Positions 54,519-63,242 of a stretch of DNA of 64,000 nt are shown in pieces. Made by a program: the position numbers and the translations under genes. The notes beneath the pieces are model-generated. The model made no database searches, was not told the DNA's origin, and worked only from the letters and a program-made list of their open reading frames with translations. Origin of the DNA: Variovorax sp. dw_308 (lineage in GTDB: Bacteria > Pseudomonadota > Gammaproteobacteria > Burkholderiales > Burkholderiaceae_C); assembly GCF_019207085.1 (NCBI RefSeq), contig NZ_JAATOM010000002.1, positions 124,001 to 188,000 on the forward strand, read 5' to 3'. Position 1 is the stretch's first letter. Each line of letters begins with the position of its first letter.

Positions 54519-56207
54519 ATGTCAGGCGCTCAATTCGGAAGTTTCATCCTCGGGCTGATCGTGGTCGCGATCGTCGTGGCCATCGCGGTCTGGCTCCTGC
54601 ACTGGCTCTACCTGCGCAGCTCGAAGGAACGCGCATTCGTGCGCACCGGCCTCGGCGGGCAGAAGGTGGTGCTCGGCGGCGGCGCGTTCGTGCTGCCGAT
54701 CGTGCACGACGTGATCCCGGTCAACATGAACACGCTGCGCCTCGAAGTGAGCCGCGGCCGAGACAAGGCGCTCATCACGCGCGACCGCATGCGTGTCGAC
54801 GTGATCGCCGAGTTCTATGTGCGCGTGGCCACCAGTGAAGAGGCCGTCGCCGCCGCAGCGCAGACGCTCGGCCTGCGCACCATGGAACCGGAGCAGTTGA
54901 AGGAACTGGTCGAAGGCAAGTTCGTCGACGCATTGCGCACCGCCGCCGCCGAGATGACGATGGAAGAGCTGCACGAGAAGCGCGGCGCTTATGTCAAGCG
55001 CGTGCGAGATGCCGTGGCCGAAGACCTGACGAAGAACGGCCTGGAACTCGAAGCCGCCTCGCTCACGCAGCTCGACCAGACCGGCATGGAATTCTTCAAC
55101 CCCAGCAACGCCTTCGACGCCGAGGGCCTGACGCGCCTGACCGAGCAGATCGAGCATCGCAAGAAGCAGCGCAACGACGTCGAGCAGGACACGCTGATCG
55201 CCATCCGCAACAAGAACCTCGAAGCCGAGAAGCTCTCGCTCGACATCGACCGCGAGAGCGAGCACGCGCGGCTCGCGCAGCAGCGCGAACTGGAGATGGC
55301 CCGCGCCCGCCAGCGTGCCGAGGTGTCGACCGAGCGCGCCCAGCGCGAGCAGGAGTCCGAGAACGCGCAGATCATGGCCAAGCAAAGCATCGACACGGCG
55401 CGCATCCGCTCCGAGCAGACGATCGAGGAAGGCCGCATCGGCAAGGAACGCGCGATCCAGAGTGCGGAGATCGAGCGACGCACCTCGCTCGAACTGGCCG
55501 AGCAGCAGCGCGCGATCTCGGTGGCGCGCGAAAGCAAGGCGCAGAGCGAGGCGGTGGCCGAGGCGGAGACGGCACGCGCACTCGCGGTGTCGGCGGAGGA
55601 AAAGGTCTTCACCGCCCGCGAGGTCGAGATGGCCGAGCGCAAGAAGGCCATCGACCTGATCGGCGCAGCGCAGGTTGCGGAACGCGATGCGCTGCGGCTG
55701 ACCTCCTCCGCACAGGCGGAAAGCCAGGCCAGCACGGCCCGCGGCGCCGCCATCCGCGCCCAGGCCGAGGCCGATGCGGACGCCGACAAGATCCGCTCGA
55801 TGGCAATGCGCGTGCGGGCGGAGATCGAAGCCGATGCGGCCCGCATGATGAACGAGTCGCACAACATGCTCACGCCGGAAGCGCGCATGTCCGCGCTGCG
55901 CATGAAGCTCGTGGAGAAGGCCGAGGCCATCATCCGCGAATCGGTGCGGCCGATGGAGCGCATCGAGAGCATCAAGATCATGCACGTCGATGGCCTCGGC
56001 GGCTCGCAGGGCGGCGGCTCGGTCAATGGCGAGGGCGGCGGCTTCGCCGATGGCATGGTCAACTCCGCGCTGCGCTTTCGTGCGCAGGCGCCGCTGGTCG
56101 ACCAGTTGCTGCGCGAGATCGGCATCGAGGGCGGCGACATCCAGCGGCTGGTCGGCAATGCCAGCGGCTCGCAGGCCGCCCTGCCCTCGGCGGCGCCCAA
56201 GGAATAG
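54519..56207 (+). CDS. Flotillin-type SPFH protein
   Basis: ATG 54519 follows GGAGA; upstream ATG 54504 overlaps that site. The 562-aa protein has one N-terminal membrane helix (about 10-32), an SPFH/Band 7 domain (about 35-200, ending near VEGKFVDALRTAAAEMTMEELHE) and a long charged coiled coil (about 205-480) with a C-terminal oligomerisation segment. Flotillins scaffold membrane domains. It lacks the NfeD partner common elsewhere, and is embedded in the catabolic operon, which is unusual. Confidence 0.92.
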   Translation: MSGAQFGSFILGLIVVAIVVAIAVWLLHWLYLRSSKERAFVRTGLGGQKVVLGGGAFVLPIVHDVIPVNMNTLRLEVSRGRDKALITRDRMRVDVIAEFYVRVATSEEAVAAAAQTLGLRTMEPEQLKELVEGKFVDALRTAAAEMTMEELHEKRGAYVKRVRDAVAEDLTKNGLELEAASLTQLDQTGMEFFNPSNAFDAEGLTRLTEQIEHRKKQRNDVEQDTLIAIRNKNLEAEKLSLDIDRESEHARLAQQRELEMARARQRAEVSTERAQREQESENAQIMAKQSIDTARIRSEQTIEEGRIGKERAIQSAEIERRTSLELAEQQRAISVARESKAQSEAVAEAETARALAVSAEEKVFTAREVEMAERKKAIDLIGAAQVAERDALRLTSSAQAESQASTARGAAIRAQAEADADADKIRSMAMRVRAEIEADAARMMNESHNMLTPEARMSALRMKLVEKAEAIIRESVRPMERIESIKIMHVDGLGGSQGGGSVNGEGGGFADGMVNSALRFRAQAPLVDQLLREIGIEGGDIQRLVGNASGSQAALPSAAPKE

Positions 56208-56210
56208 CGC

Positions 56211-56645
56211 ATGGTGAATGTCTATGTGTCGAGCGTCATCGATGCCAGCGCCGACAACGTGTGGTCGCGCATCCGCGACTTCAACGGCCTGCCGAAGTGG
56301 CATCCGCTCATCGCCGACAGCCGCATCGAGAACGGCCAGCCGGCCGACCGCATCGGCTGCATCCGCCACTTCCACCTGAAGGACGGCGGCATGATCCGCG
56401 AACGGCTGCTGGCCCTGTCGGACTACGAATACAGCTGCACCTACGAGATCCTCGAAAGCCCGATGGGCGTGACCAACTACGTCGCCACGCTCAAGCTCAC
56501 GCCGGTGACCGATGGCGCACGCAGCTTCGCCGAATGGAGTGCCGAATTCGATTGCGATGCCGGCCGCGAGCGCGAGCTGACCGACTCGATCGGCAACGGT
56601 GTCTTTCAAGCAGGCTTCGACGCATTGAAGCGGTCCGCGCGTTGA
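56211..56645 (+). CDS. SRPBCC-family (START/Bet v1-like) protein
   Basis: The 144-aa product is a single SRPBCC cavity domain (VSSVIDASADNVWSRIRDFNGLPKWHPLIADSRIE, then a beta-rich middle and a C-terminal helix). It starts 3 bp after the flotillin stop. It is a close paralog of the N-terminal domain of the 491-aa fusion protein downstream. It probably binds a hydrophobic substrate or intermediate of cluster B. Confidence 0.85.
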   Translation: MVNVYVSSVIDASADNVWSRIRDFNGLPKWHPLIADSRIENGQPADRIGCIRHFHLKDGGMIRERLLALSDYEYSCTYEILESPMGVTNYVATLKLTPVTDGARSFAEWSAEFDCDAGRERELTDSIGNGVFQAGFDALKRSAR

Positions 56646-56685
56646 AGCTTTCCCACCAGAGACCGCGCCTGGAAGGTCATCCACG

Positions 56686-57153
56686 ATGAAGCGACTCAAG
56701 GAATTGGCAGTGGTCTGCGCGATGGGCCTCTGCGCCTCCGGCGCATGGTCCGAACCGATGAAGCTGCCGCCGTTGAAGAAGCAGCCCACCGTCGAGAAAG
56801 TGATCGCCGAGCACATCGACGCGCTCAACAAGTCCGACTGGAACCGCCTGATGGCGCAATACCCGAACGATGCGCAGATCCACCTGCCCAACGGCCAGGT
56901 CGTCAAGGGCCGCGCGGCCGTCGGCGAGTTGTTCGCCGGTTTCGTCAAGGCGCCGCCGGACGGATTGAAGGGCATCCGCTTCAGCAAGGTCAGCGCCATC
57001 CAGGTGGGCGACACGATCGCCATGAACTGGAAAGCCGAAGCCGCCTTCCTCGAAGAGCCCTACACGGGTTCCGACGCCTACATCACGAAGAACGGGCTGA
57101 TGGCCGCCATGGTCAGCACCTTCGACGGATCGAAGCTCAAGTTCAAGAAGTAG
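56686..57153 (+). CDS. Secreted SnoaL-like protein
   Basis: The 155-aa product has a signal peptide (MKRLKELAVVCAMGLCASG, cut near AWS-EP) followed by an NTF2/SnoaL-like domain (VEKVIAEHIDALNKSDWNRLM, later FVKAPPDGLKGIRF). It lies between the two SRPBCC genes. A periplasmic isomerase or hydrolase for the substrate before uptake is possible; no active-site residue can be assigned. Confidence 0.75.
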   Translation: MKRLKELAVVCAMGLCASGAWSEPMKLPPLKKQPTVEKVIAEHIDALNKSDWNRLMAQYPNDAQIHLPNGQVVKGRAAVGELFAGFVKAPPDGLKGIRFSKVSAIQVGDTIAMNWKAEAAFLEEPYTGSDAYITKNGLMAAMVSTFDGSKLKFKK

Positions 57154-57162
57154 CCCGGGCAC

Positions 57163-58638
57163 ATGCTGCAGAAAGTCGTCCGCTCCACCATCATCGACGC
57201 GCCTATCGAACGCGTGTGGGCGGTGCTGCGCGACTTCAACAGCCACGACCAGTGGCACAGCGCCATCGCGGAGAGCCGCATCGAAGGCAACGAACGCAGC
57301 GACCAGGTCGGGTGCGTGCGCAGTTTCACGCTGAAGGACGGCAACCGCATCCGCGAGCAACTGTTGACACTGGACGACACGCAGCACAAGAGCACCTACT
57401 GCATCGTCGAAGCCACGTTGCCGCTGCAGCGCTACGTGGCCACGGTGACGCTCAAGCCCGTAACCGACGGCAACCGCACCTTCTGGCATTGGGAGTCGAC
57501 CTTCGCGACGCCGCCGGGCATGGAACGCGAGTTGCGCGAGACGGTGGCCAAGGGCGTGTACGAGACCGGCTTCGACAACCTGCGACAGCATCTGCTGCAG
57601 GGCAGCGACCTGGGCACGGGCCGTGGTGGCGCCATGCCAACCGCGCTGCCCGCGTCGACGCGCCGCGTGGTGTTGAAGCGCTACGGCGGGCCGGAAGAAC
57701 TGCAAGCGGAAAACACCGATGCCGCGCCGCCCCGCGCGGGCGAAGTCCGCATCCGGCAGCGCGCCATCGGCATCAACTTCATCGACGTGTACCTCCGGCG
57801 CGGCTGGGTGCCGCAGATGCTGCCGGTGTCTGCAAGTTCGCCGGGCGTGCTGGGCATGGAGGCGGCCGGTGGCGTGATCGATGTCGGGCCGAACGTCTCC
57901 GGCTTCCTGGCCGGCGACCGGGTGGCCTACCTCGGCTCCGTGCCGGGCGCCTACTGTGGCGTGCGCAGCGTGCCGGCCGAATGGGTGGTGCGGCTGCCGG
58001 CGGCAGTGGAAGACGAGATGGCCGCCGCGCTGCTGCTCAAGGGCATCACGGCCGACTACCTGCTGCATGACCTGGGGCGCGTGCAGCGCGGCACGCGCCT
58101 GCTGGTTCATGCGGCAGCGGGTGGCGTGGGGCTGCTGGTGTGCCATTGGGCGCGCAGGCTGGGCGCGGTCGTGATCGGGACCGTGTCGAGCGATGCCAAG
58201 GCCCGCGTCGCGCGCGATCACGGCTGCGAGCACGTCATCGTCACACGCGACTACCGCTTTGCCGACACGGTGCAGCGCCTCTGCGGCGGCGCCGACGTGG
58301 TGATCGACGGGCTGGGCGATGCCGCCCGCGACGAGAACCTGGCCGCCCTCGCCCGCCGCGGCCACTGGATCAGCCTGGGGCAGGCCAGCGGCCCGCTGAC
58401 GCCGCTTGCCCCTGATGCGCTGGTGGCAAAGTCGCTGAGCTTCTCGCGGCCCGTGGTGTTCGACTATGTGTCGACGCAGGCGCAACTGGCCGAGCGCGCG
58501 CAGCGCGTGTGGAATGCGCTGGCCGAGGGCGCGATCCGGCCGCCGCCCATCGAACGCTTCTCGCTCGACGCCGCTGCGCAGGCGCACGCGCGGCTCGAAT
58601 CGCGCGCCACCACGGGTGCGCTCGTGCTGGTGCCATGA
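57163..58638 (+). CDS. SRPBCC domain fused to zinc-free quinone oxidoreductase
   Basis: Residues 1-145 repeat the fold and spacing of the small SRPBCC protein upstream (RDFNSHDQWHSAIAESRIEG). Residues about 165-491 form an MDR/quinone-oxidoreductase chain with GVLGMEAAGGVIDVG, a Rossmann AAAGGVGLLVCHWARRLGA loop and no structural zinc cysteines. The two parts are in one frame without an internal start that would fit. An NADPH-dependent reductase that receives its substrate from its own SRPBCC pocket is a reasonable guess. Confidence 0.85.
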   Translation: MLQKVVRSTIIDAPIERVWAVLRDFNSHDQWHSAIAESRIEGNERSDQVGCVRSFTLKDGNRIREQLLTLDDTQHKSTYCIVEATLPLQRYVATVTLKPVTDGNRTFWHWESTFATPPGMERELRETVAKGVYETGFDNLRQHLLQGSDLGTGRGGAMPTALPASTRRVVLKRYGGPEELQAENTDAAPPRAGEVRIRQRAIGINFIDVYLRRGWVPQMLPVSASSPGVLGMEAAGGVIDVGPNVSGFLAGDRVAYLGSVPGAYCGVRSVPAEWVVRLPAAVEDEMAAALLLKGITADYLLHDLGRVQRGTRLLVHAAAGGVGLLVCHWARRLGAVVIGTVSSDAKARVARDHGCEHVIVTRDYRFADTVQRLCGGADVVIDGLGDAARDENLAALARRGHWISLGQASGPLTPLAPDALVAKSLSFSRPVVFDYVSTQAQLAERAQRVWNALAEGAIRPPPIERFSLDAAAQAHARLESRATTGALVLVP

Positions 58639-58666
58639 TGAACCACACACTCAATGGAGAGCGCCC

Positions 58667-59044
58667 ATGATCGTCGGCATGAACCACTTCACCATCACCG
58701 CGGAAGACGAGCAGAAGACGCTGGACTTCTACACCGGCCTGCTCGGCCTCAAGGTCGGCCACCGGCCCGACCTCGGCTTTCCCGGCGCCTGGCTCTACGG
58801 CACTGGCCCGCAGGCGGTGCTGCACATGTACTTCGGCCGCCCGGTGCCGGCGCAACGCACCGGCGTGATCGACCACATGGCCTTCACCGCGCAAGGCCTG
58901 CGCGAGGTGAAGGCGCGCTTTGACGCGAGCGGCATCAAGTACGACCTGCGGCAACAAGCGGGTGCCGGCACCTGGCAGCTGTTCTGCCTCGACCCGAACG
59001 GGGCCAAGGTGGAGTTGGACTTCGATCCGTCGGAGCAGCTTTGA
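58667..59044 (+). CDS. VOC-superfamily (glyoxalase/extradiol fold) protein
   Basis: ATG 58667 follows GGAGAG. The 125-aa product contains the two betaalphabetabetabeta units of the vicinal oxygen chelate fold (MNHFTITAEDEQKTLDFYTGLLGLKVG and DHMAFTAQGLREVKARF). Likely metal ligands are His7, His76-region residues and Glu119 (KVELDFD). Glyoxalase, isomerase and dioxygenase members share this size. It is probably the last gene of cluster B. Confidence 0.82.
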   Translation: MIVGMNHFTITAEDEQKTLDFYTGLLGLKVGHRPDLGFPGAWLYGTGPQAVLHMYFGRPVPAQRTGVIDHMAFTAQGLREVKARFDASGIKYDLRQQAGAGTWQLFCLDPNGAKVELDFDPSEQL

Positions 59045-59118
59045 GCCCACGCTGAGCAGGCGCGTCGGACAATCCCGCGGGCTCCTGCGCCCACGCCGGC
59101 GCGCCATGACAATCCGGC

Positions 59119-60354
59119 ATGGCTCCCCCTTCCCTGCCCGCCTCCTCCGCCCAGCCCGAGTTCTCCCTCCGCAAGATCGCCATCCCGGCCTTCGGCCCCT
59201 CCCTGCTCTTCGGCATCGGCGAAGGCGCCATCCTCCCCATCGTCCCGCTCACGGCACGTGACCTCGGTGCCTCGGTCTCGATGGCCGCGCTGGTGGTCGC
59301 GCTGATCAGCATCGGCTCGCTGCTCAACAACATCCCCGCATCGCTGATCACCATGCGCTGGGGCGAGCGCTGGGCCATCGTCGTGGCAGGCATCTGGAGC
59401 GGCCTGGGCATGGCCTTGTGCATCTTCACCTCGCACCTGGGCCTGTTCGCCGCGGGCTGCCTGATGGTGGGCATGTCGCAGGCCGTCTACAACCTCGCGC
59501 GGCAGAGCTACATGACGGAGGCGGTGCCGGTCATGTACCGGGCGCGGGCCCTGTCCACGCTCGGCGGCGTGATGCGCATCGGCATGTTCATCGGTCCCTT
59601 CCTGGCGGCCGCGGCGGTGCATGCCTTCGGACTGTCGGCGGCCTACGCCATCGGCATTGCGGGCGTGCTGGGCGCAGCGGCCATCGGCGCGCGCATTCCG
59701 GACCTGGAGGCGCCACCGCACCCGGCCGGGCAGGACGCACCGGCAGCTCCCACCCTCGTCTCGACGCTGCGCGACCACCACCGCGCCTTCCTGACCGTGG
59801 GCGTGGGCGTGGTGCTGGTGAGTGCCGTGCGGGCCTCTCGCCAGGCCGTCATTCCCCTGTGGGCCGAGCACCTGGCGCTGGCGCCCGCGGTGGCCTCGCT
59901 GGTCTATGGCCTGGCCGGCGGCATCGACATGCTGGTCTTCTATCCGGCGGGCAAGGTGATGGACCACAAGGGCCGGCGCTGGGTCGCGGTGCCGTCGATG
60001 CTGGTCATGGGTATCGCGATGCTGCTGATGCCGCTGACCACCGGCTTCGCCACGCTGCTGGTGGCCGCGCTGGCGATCGGCTTTGGCAACGGCATCGGCT
60101 CGGGGTTGATCATGACGCTGGGCGCGGACCACTCGCCTCGCCACGGGCGGGCGCACTTCCTCGGCGTGTGGCGTCTGATGTCGGACATCGGATCATCCTC
60201 CGGCCCCGCCCTGCTGTCCTTGCTGGCGGCCAGCATGTCGCTGGCACTGGGCATTGCCGCCACCGGGCTGATCGCGCTGGTGGCGGCTGGGGTGCTGGCT
60301 TGCTCGATTCCGCCCCGTCGCGCGGGAGGCCCGGCGCACGGGGAGAATCGCTAG
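59119..60354 (+). CDS. MFS transporter
   Basis: The 411-aa protein has twelve hydrophobic helices in two halves and an MFS signature in the loop MRWGERWAIVVAG (near 75-90), with DHKGRRWVAVPSML between helices 8 and 9. It resembles the multidrug/efflux MFS class. The 75-bp gap after the VOC gene leaves it open whether it belongs to cluster B; it could export a toxic intermediate. Confidence 0.85.
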   Translation: MAPPSLPASSAQPEFSLRKIAIPAFGPSLLFGIGEGAILPIVPLTARDLGASVSMAALVVALISIGSLLNNIPASLITMRWGERWAIVVAGIWSGLGMALCIFTSHLGLFAAGCLMVGMSQAVYNLARQSYMTEAVPVMYRARALSTLGGVMRIGMFIGPFLAAAAVHAFGLSAAYAIGIAGVLGAAAIGARIPDLEAPPHPAGQDAPAAPTLVSTLRDHHRAFLTVGVGVVLVSAVRASRQAVIPLWAEHLALAPAVASLVYGLAGGIDMLVFYPAGKVMDHKGRRWVAVPSMLVMGIAMLLMPLTTGFATLLVAALAIGFGNGIGSGLIMTLGADHSPRHGRAHFLGVWRLMSDIGSSSGPALLSLLAASMSLALGIAATGLIALVAAGVLACSIPPRRAGGPAHGENR

Positions 60355-60402
60355 GACGCTTGCCGCGCGGCGTCCCCGGTGCCTTCGAGCGCCGGTCGGC
60401 GA

Positions 60403-61938
60403 TCAGCCCGCAGGCTGCTCGATCGGATCGACAGGCGCCTGGTCTCCCGGCAGCATCTTCTTCTTGCGCACCTGCCGCACGAATGCCACCAGTTGCCAGA
60501 TCACGAAGATGGCAATCAACGCCATCAGCGTGCCGGAGATCGGACGCTGGACGAAGGTGCCGAAGCTGCCCCGGCTCAGGAGCATGGCGCGGCGGAAGTT
60601 CTCCTCCAGCATCGGCCCGAGGATGAAGCCCAGCATGAGCGGCGAAGGGTCCAGCTCCAGTCGCATGAACATGTAGCCCATGAGACCGAACGCAGCCGTG
60701 ATGTAGATGTCTTCCATGCTGTTGTTCACGCTGTAGGTGCCGATGCAGCAGAAGAACAGGATCGACGGGAACAGCACGGCGTACGGGATCTTGAACACCG
60801 ACAGCCAGTAGCGCACCAGCGGCACGTTCAGCACCAGCAGGAACACATTGCCCACCCACATGCTGGCCACCAGGCCCCAGAACAGCTCGGGGTGCGCCGC
60901 GATCATGTTCGGGCCCGGCTGGATGCCCTTGATGATGAAGGCGGCCAGCATCAGCGCCATCACCGCGTTCTCGGGGATGCCGATGCTCATCAGCGGGATG
61001 AAGCTGGTGCGCGCGGCGGCTTCGTCGGCCGCGGCCTGACCCGCCACGCCTTCGATGCAGCCGGTGCCGATCTCGTCCCGGTACTTGCTGACCTTCTTGT
61101 CGATCGCGTAGGCCGCGAACTGCGCGATGGTCGGGCCGCCGCCGGGCAGGATGCCGAGGAAGGAACCGACCACGCTGCCGCGCAATGCGCTCGGGATGAT
61201 CCGCTTGAACTCCGCCCAGGTGGGGATCAGGTTGATCTTGCCGTTGAAGGGCGAGCGCTCCTCGCGCGAGTCGAGGTTCTTGGTGACCTCGGCGATGCCG
61301 AAGCAGCCGAGCGCGATGCTCACCACGCCCACGCCGTCGAACAGGAACGGAAGATCCATCGTGAAGCGCGCTGTGCCGCTGTTCACGTCGGTGCCGATCT
61401 GTCCGAGCAACACGCCGACCATCGCCATGGCCAGCCCGTTGAGCAGGCTGCCGGTGGTCACGAAGCTCACGCACACGAAGCCCACGAGCATCATTGCGCA
61501 GTAGTCGGCCGGGCCGAACAGGAAGGCCACTTCGCCCAGCGTCGGCGCCAGGAAGGTCAGCACCAGGATGGCGACGGTGCCGCCGATGAAGCTGGAGACG
61601 CCCGCCGTGAACAGCGCGAGGCCGGTCTTGCCCTTCAGCGTCATCTGGTAGCCGTCGATGCAGGCCACGATGCTGCTGGCATGCGGGATCTTCATCGTGA
61701 TGGCGCTCACGCTGTCGCCGTATTGCGCGCCGTAGTAGATGCCGGCCAGCATGATGAGCGCGCCGGTGGTCGGGATCGAATAGGTCAGCGGCAGCAGCAG
61801 ACTGATCGTGGCCAGCGGGCCGAGGCCGGGCAGCAGGCCGACGAGCGTGCCGACGACACAGCCGATGGCACAGTAGAGGAGGTTCGAGTAGGTCAGTGCG
61901 TGCTCGAAGCCGAACGCGAGGTTGTGGAGGGCTTCCAT
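60403..61938 (-). CDS. tctA: Tripartite tricarboxylate transporter large membrane subunit
   Basis: The 511-aa protein starts MEALHNLAFGFEHALTYSNL and has about twelve helices with the TctA blocks LVGLLPGLGPLATISLLLPLT and MSIGIPENAVMALMLAAF. TctA forms the transport channel with TctB. The gene begins 1 nt after the TctB stop. The binding protein TctC is not encoded in this window. Confidence 0.92.
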   Translation of the reverse strand: MEALHNLAFGFEHALTYSNLLYCAIGCVVGTLVGLLPGLGPLATISLLLPLTYSIPTTGALIMLAGIYYGAQYGDSVSAITMKIPHASSIVACIDGYQMTLKGKTGLALFTAGVSSFIGGTVAILVLTFLAPTLGEVAFLFGPADYCAMMLVGFVCVSFVTTGSLLNGLAMAMVGVLLGQIGTDVNSGTARFTMDLPFLFDGVGVVSIALGCFGIAEVTKNLDSREERSPFNGKINLIPTWAEFKRIIPSALRGSVVGSFLGILPGGGPTIAQFAAYAIDKKVSKYRDEIGTGCIEGVAGQAAADEAAARTSFIPLMSIGIPENAVMALMLAAFIIKGIQPGPNMIAAHPELFWGLVASMWVGNVFLLVLNVPLVRYWLSVFKIPYAVLFPSILFFCCIGTYSVNNSMEDIYITAAFGLMGYMFMRLELDPSPLMLGFILGPMLEENFRRAMLLSRGSFGTFVQRPISGTLMALIAIFVIWQLVAFVRQVRKKKMLPGDQAPVDPIEQPAG

Positions 61939-61939
61939 G

Positions 61940-62359
61940 TCAGTACAGCGGCAGGTTGAGGCCAAGCCCTTTTTGGAGCGCCAGCGCCATCAGGAGCAGG
62001 CCGGCGGTGATCTTGACGTTGCGCATCCAGGAGTAGGAGGTGCCGGCCATGGTGGAGCAGAACACCAGGAAGATGATCCCGGCGATCATGTTCACGTAGG
62101 TGGAGATCAACGCGAGGCCGCAGAGGCTCGCCATGATGATCGCGATGTTCCTGAAGTTGAGGTTCAGCTTGACCGAGTCGACGAAGAAGGCCCGGATCAG
62201 CGAGACCAGGCCGATGACGAACAACAGCGAGCTGATCATGGCGGGGAACAAGCCCGGCCCCGCGCGGCTGAAGTCGCCGATCGGATAACGCAATGATTGC
62301 AGGCCGAAGGCCAGCGCAATCGCCATGAGGAAGATTCCCCTGACTATGTTTCTGTTCAT
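61940..62359 (-). CDS. tctB: Tripartite tricarboxylate transporter small membrane subunit
   Basis: ATG 62359 gives 139 aa with four membrane helices (MNRNIVRGIFLMAIALAFG first). The fold and size match TctB. A longer start at 62422 would add a soluble extension and has no support. It overlaps nothing and is followed directly by tctA. Confidence 0.85.
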   Translation of the reverse strand: MNRNIVRGIFLMAIALAFGLQSLRYPIGDFSRAGPGLFPAMISSLLFVIGLVSLIRAFFVDSVKLNLNFRNIAIIMASLCGLALISTYVNMIAGIIFLVFCSTMAGTSYSWMRNVKITAGLLLMALALQKGLGLNLPLY

Positions 62360-62543
62360 ATGCACAACGAGTTGTCTCCGGTAATTGACACCCTCGCCAG
62401 TCAGGCCGGAACGATCGGCCATTCACCAGCTGGGATAACTCGATGTTCCTGCGTGGAGCCTGACCGAACTCTGACGGGAACCTGAGGGGAATTACTTATC
62501 GCGGGGTCCTGGATTGGAGAATTTCTGCTTGCGCTTGACTTTT

Positions 62544-62559
62544 GTATCCATATGGATAC
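62544..62559. promoter_or_regulatory. Palindrome over the toxin start codon
   Basis: GTATCCATATGGATAC is a perfect 16-bp palindrome covering the ATG at 62552. It is the likely operator of the toxin-antitoxin pair. TTGACT (62535-62540) lies directly upstream. A leaderless or very short-leader transcript is possible. Confidence 0.65.
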
Positions 62560-62866
62560 GATTCATCCCGTAGTCACTTTCCTGCGGACTTCAGAATTCG
62601 ACGCTTGGCTGAGCGCATTGCGTGACCCAGCGGGCCGTGCCCGAGTCATTGCCCGAATTCGGTCGGCCGAGCTAGGAAGTTTTGGTGACTGTGAACCCGT
62701 GGGCACTGGCATCTCGGAGATGCGAATACACGTCGGGGCAGGCTACAGGGTTTACTTCGCTCGCAAGGGCGACGTCGTGTACCTGCTGTTGTGCGGTGGC
62801 AGCAAATCGACCCAGTCGCGGGACATCAAGCGGGCCAAGGCGCTCTTGGCGAGCATGGGGATCTGA
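62552..62866 (+). CDS. RelE/HigB-type toxin
   Basis: The 104-aa protein has the RelE-fold core FDAWLSALRDPAGRARVIARI and a late IHVGAGYRVYFARKGDVVYLLLCGG, the pattern of the gp49-like (HigB/RelE) toxins, with basic C-terminal residues DIKRAKALLASMGI. It is first in the pair, as in HigBA-like modules. mRNA cleavage at the ribosome is the family's known activity. Confidence 0.88.
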   Translation: MDTIHPVVTFLRTSEFDAWLSALRDPAGRARVIARIRSAELGSFGDCEPVGTGISEMRIHVGAGYRVYFARKGDVVYLLLCGGSKSTQSRDIKRAKALLASMGI

Positions 62867-62867
62867 T

Positions 62868-63158
62868 ATGAAAAACGTTGCTGCATTTGATGCCGCCGAT
62901 TACCTGGATACGGACGAAGTCATCGCGGAATACATCAATGCCGCCTTGGAGGACGAGAATCCCGCCGTCTTTCTCCAGGCCATTGCCGATGTTGCGAAGG
63001 CGCGCGGAATGTCCCGACTGGCCAAGGACGCCGGTCTTGGGCGCGAGAGCCTCTACAAGGCGCTGGCACCTGGCGCCAAACCGCGCTATGACACAGTTCT
63101 CAGACTTCTGCGAGCCTTGGGGGTGGAACTCCACGCCACGCCTTCTCATTCCGCATAG
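62868..63158 (+). CDS. HigA-like antitoxin
   Basis: The 96-aa product starts 1 nt after the toxin stop. Its C-terminal half is a helix-turn-helix (ARGMSRLAKDAGLGRESLYKAL, about 48-69) for operator binding, and the N-terminal part would bind the toxin. The order toxin-antitoxin matches the HigBA-like family. It probably represses the pair through the palindrome at 62544. Confidence 0.88.
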   Translation: MKNVAAFDAADYLDTDEVIAEYINAALEDENPAVFLQAIADVAKARGMSRLAKDAGLGRESLYKALAPGAKPRYDTVLRLLRALGVELHATPSHSA

Positions 63159-63242
63159 GCTGAGTCCGGCGGGATTTCCGGTCAACAGTCGCCGCTCGCC
63201 TTGCCGATCAGCCGTCCCATGTGGAGTGTCTCCGTGGTTCGA

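Noticed and set aside
54522..57023. 833-codon minus-strand frame opposite the flotillin gene
   Set aside because: Antisense to the flotillin coiled coil and SRPBCC gene; composition is the complement of those.
60354..60403. GC inverted repeat between the MFS and tctA genes considered as a terminator
   Set aside because: The stem is short and imperfect and there is no T-tract on either strand.
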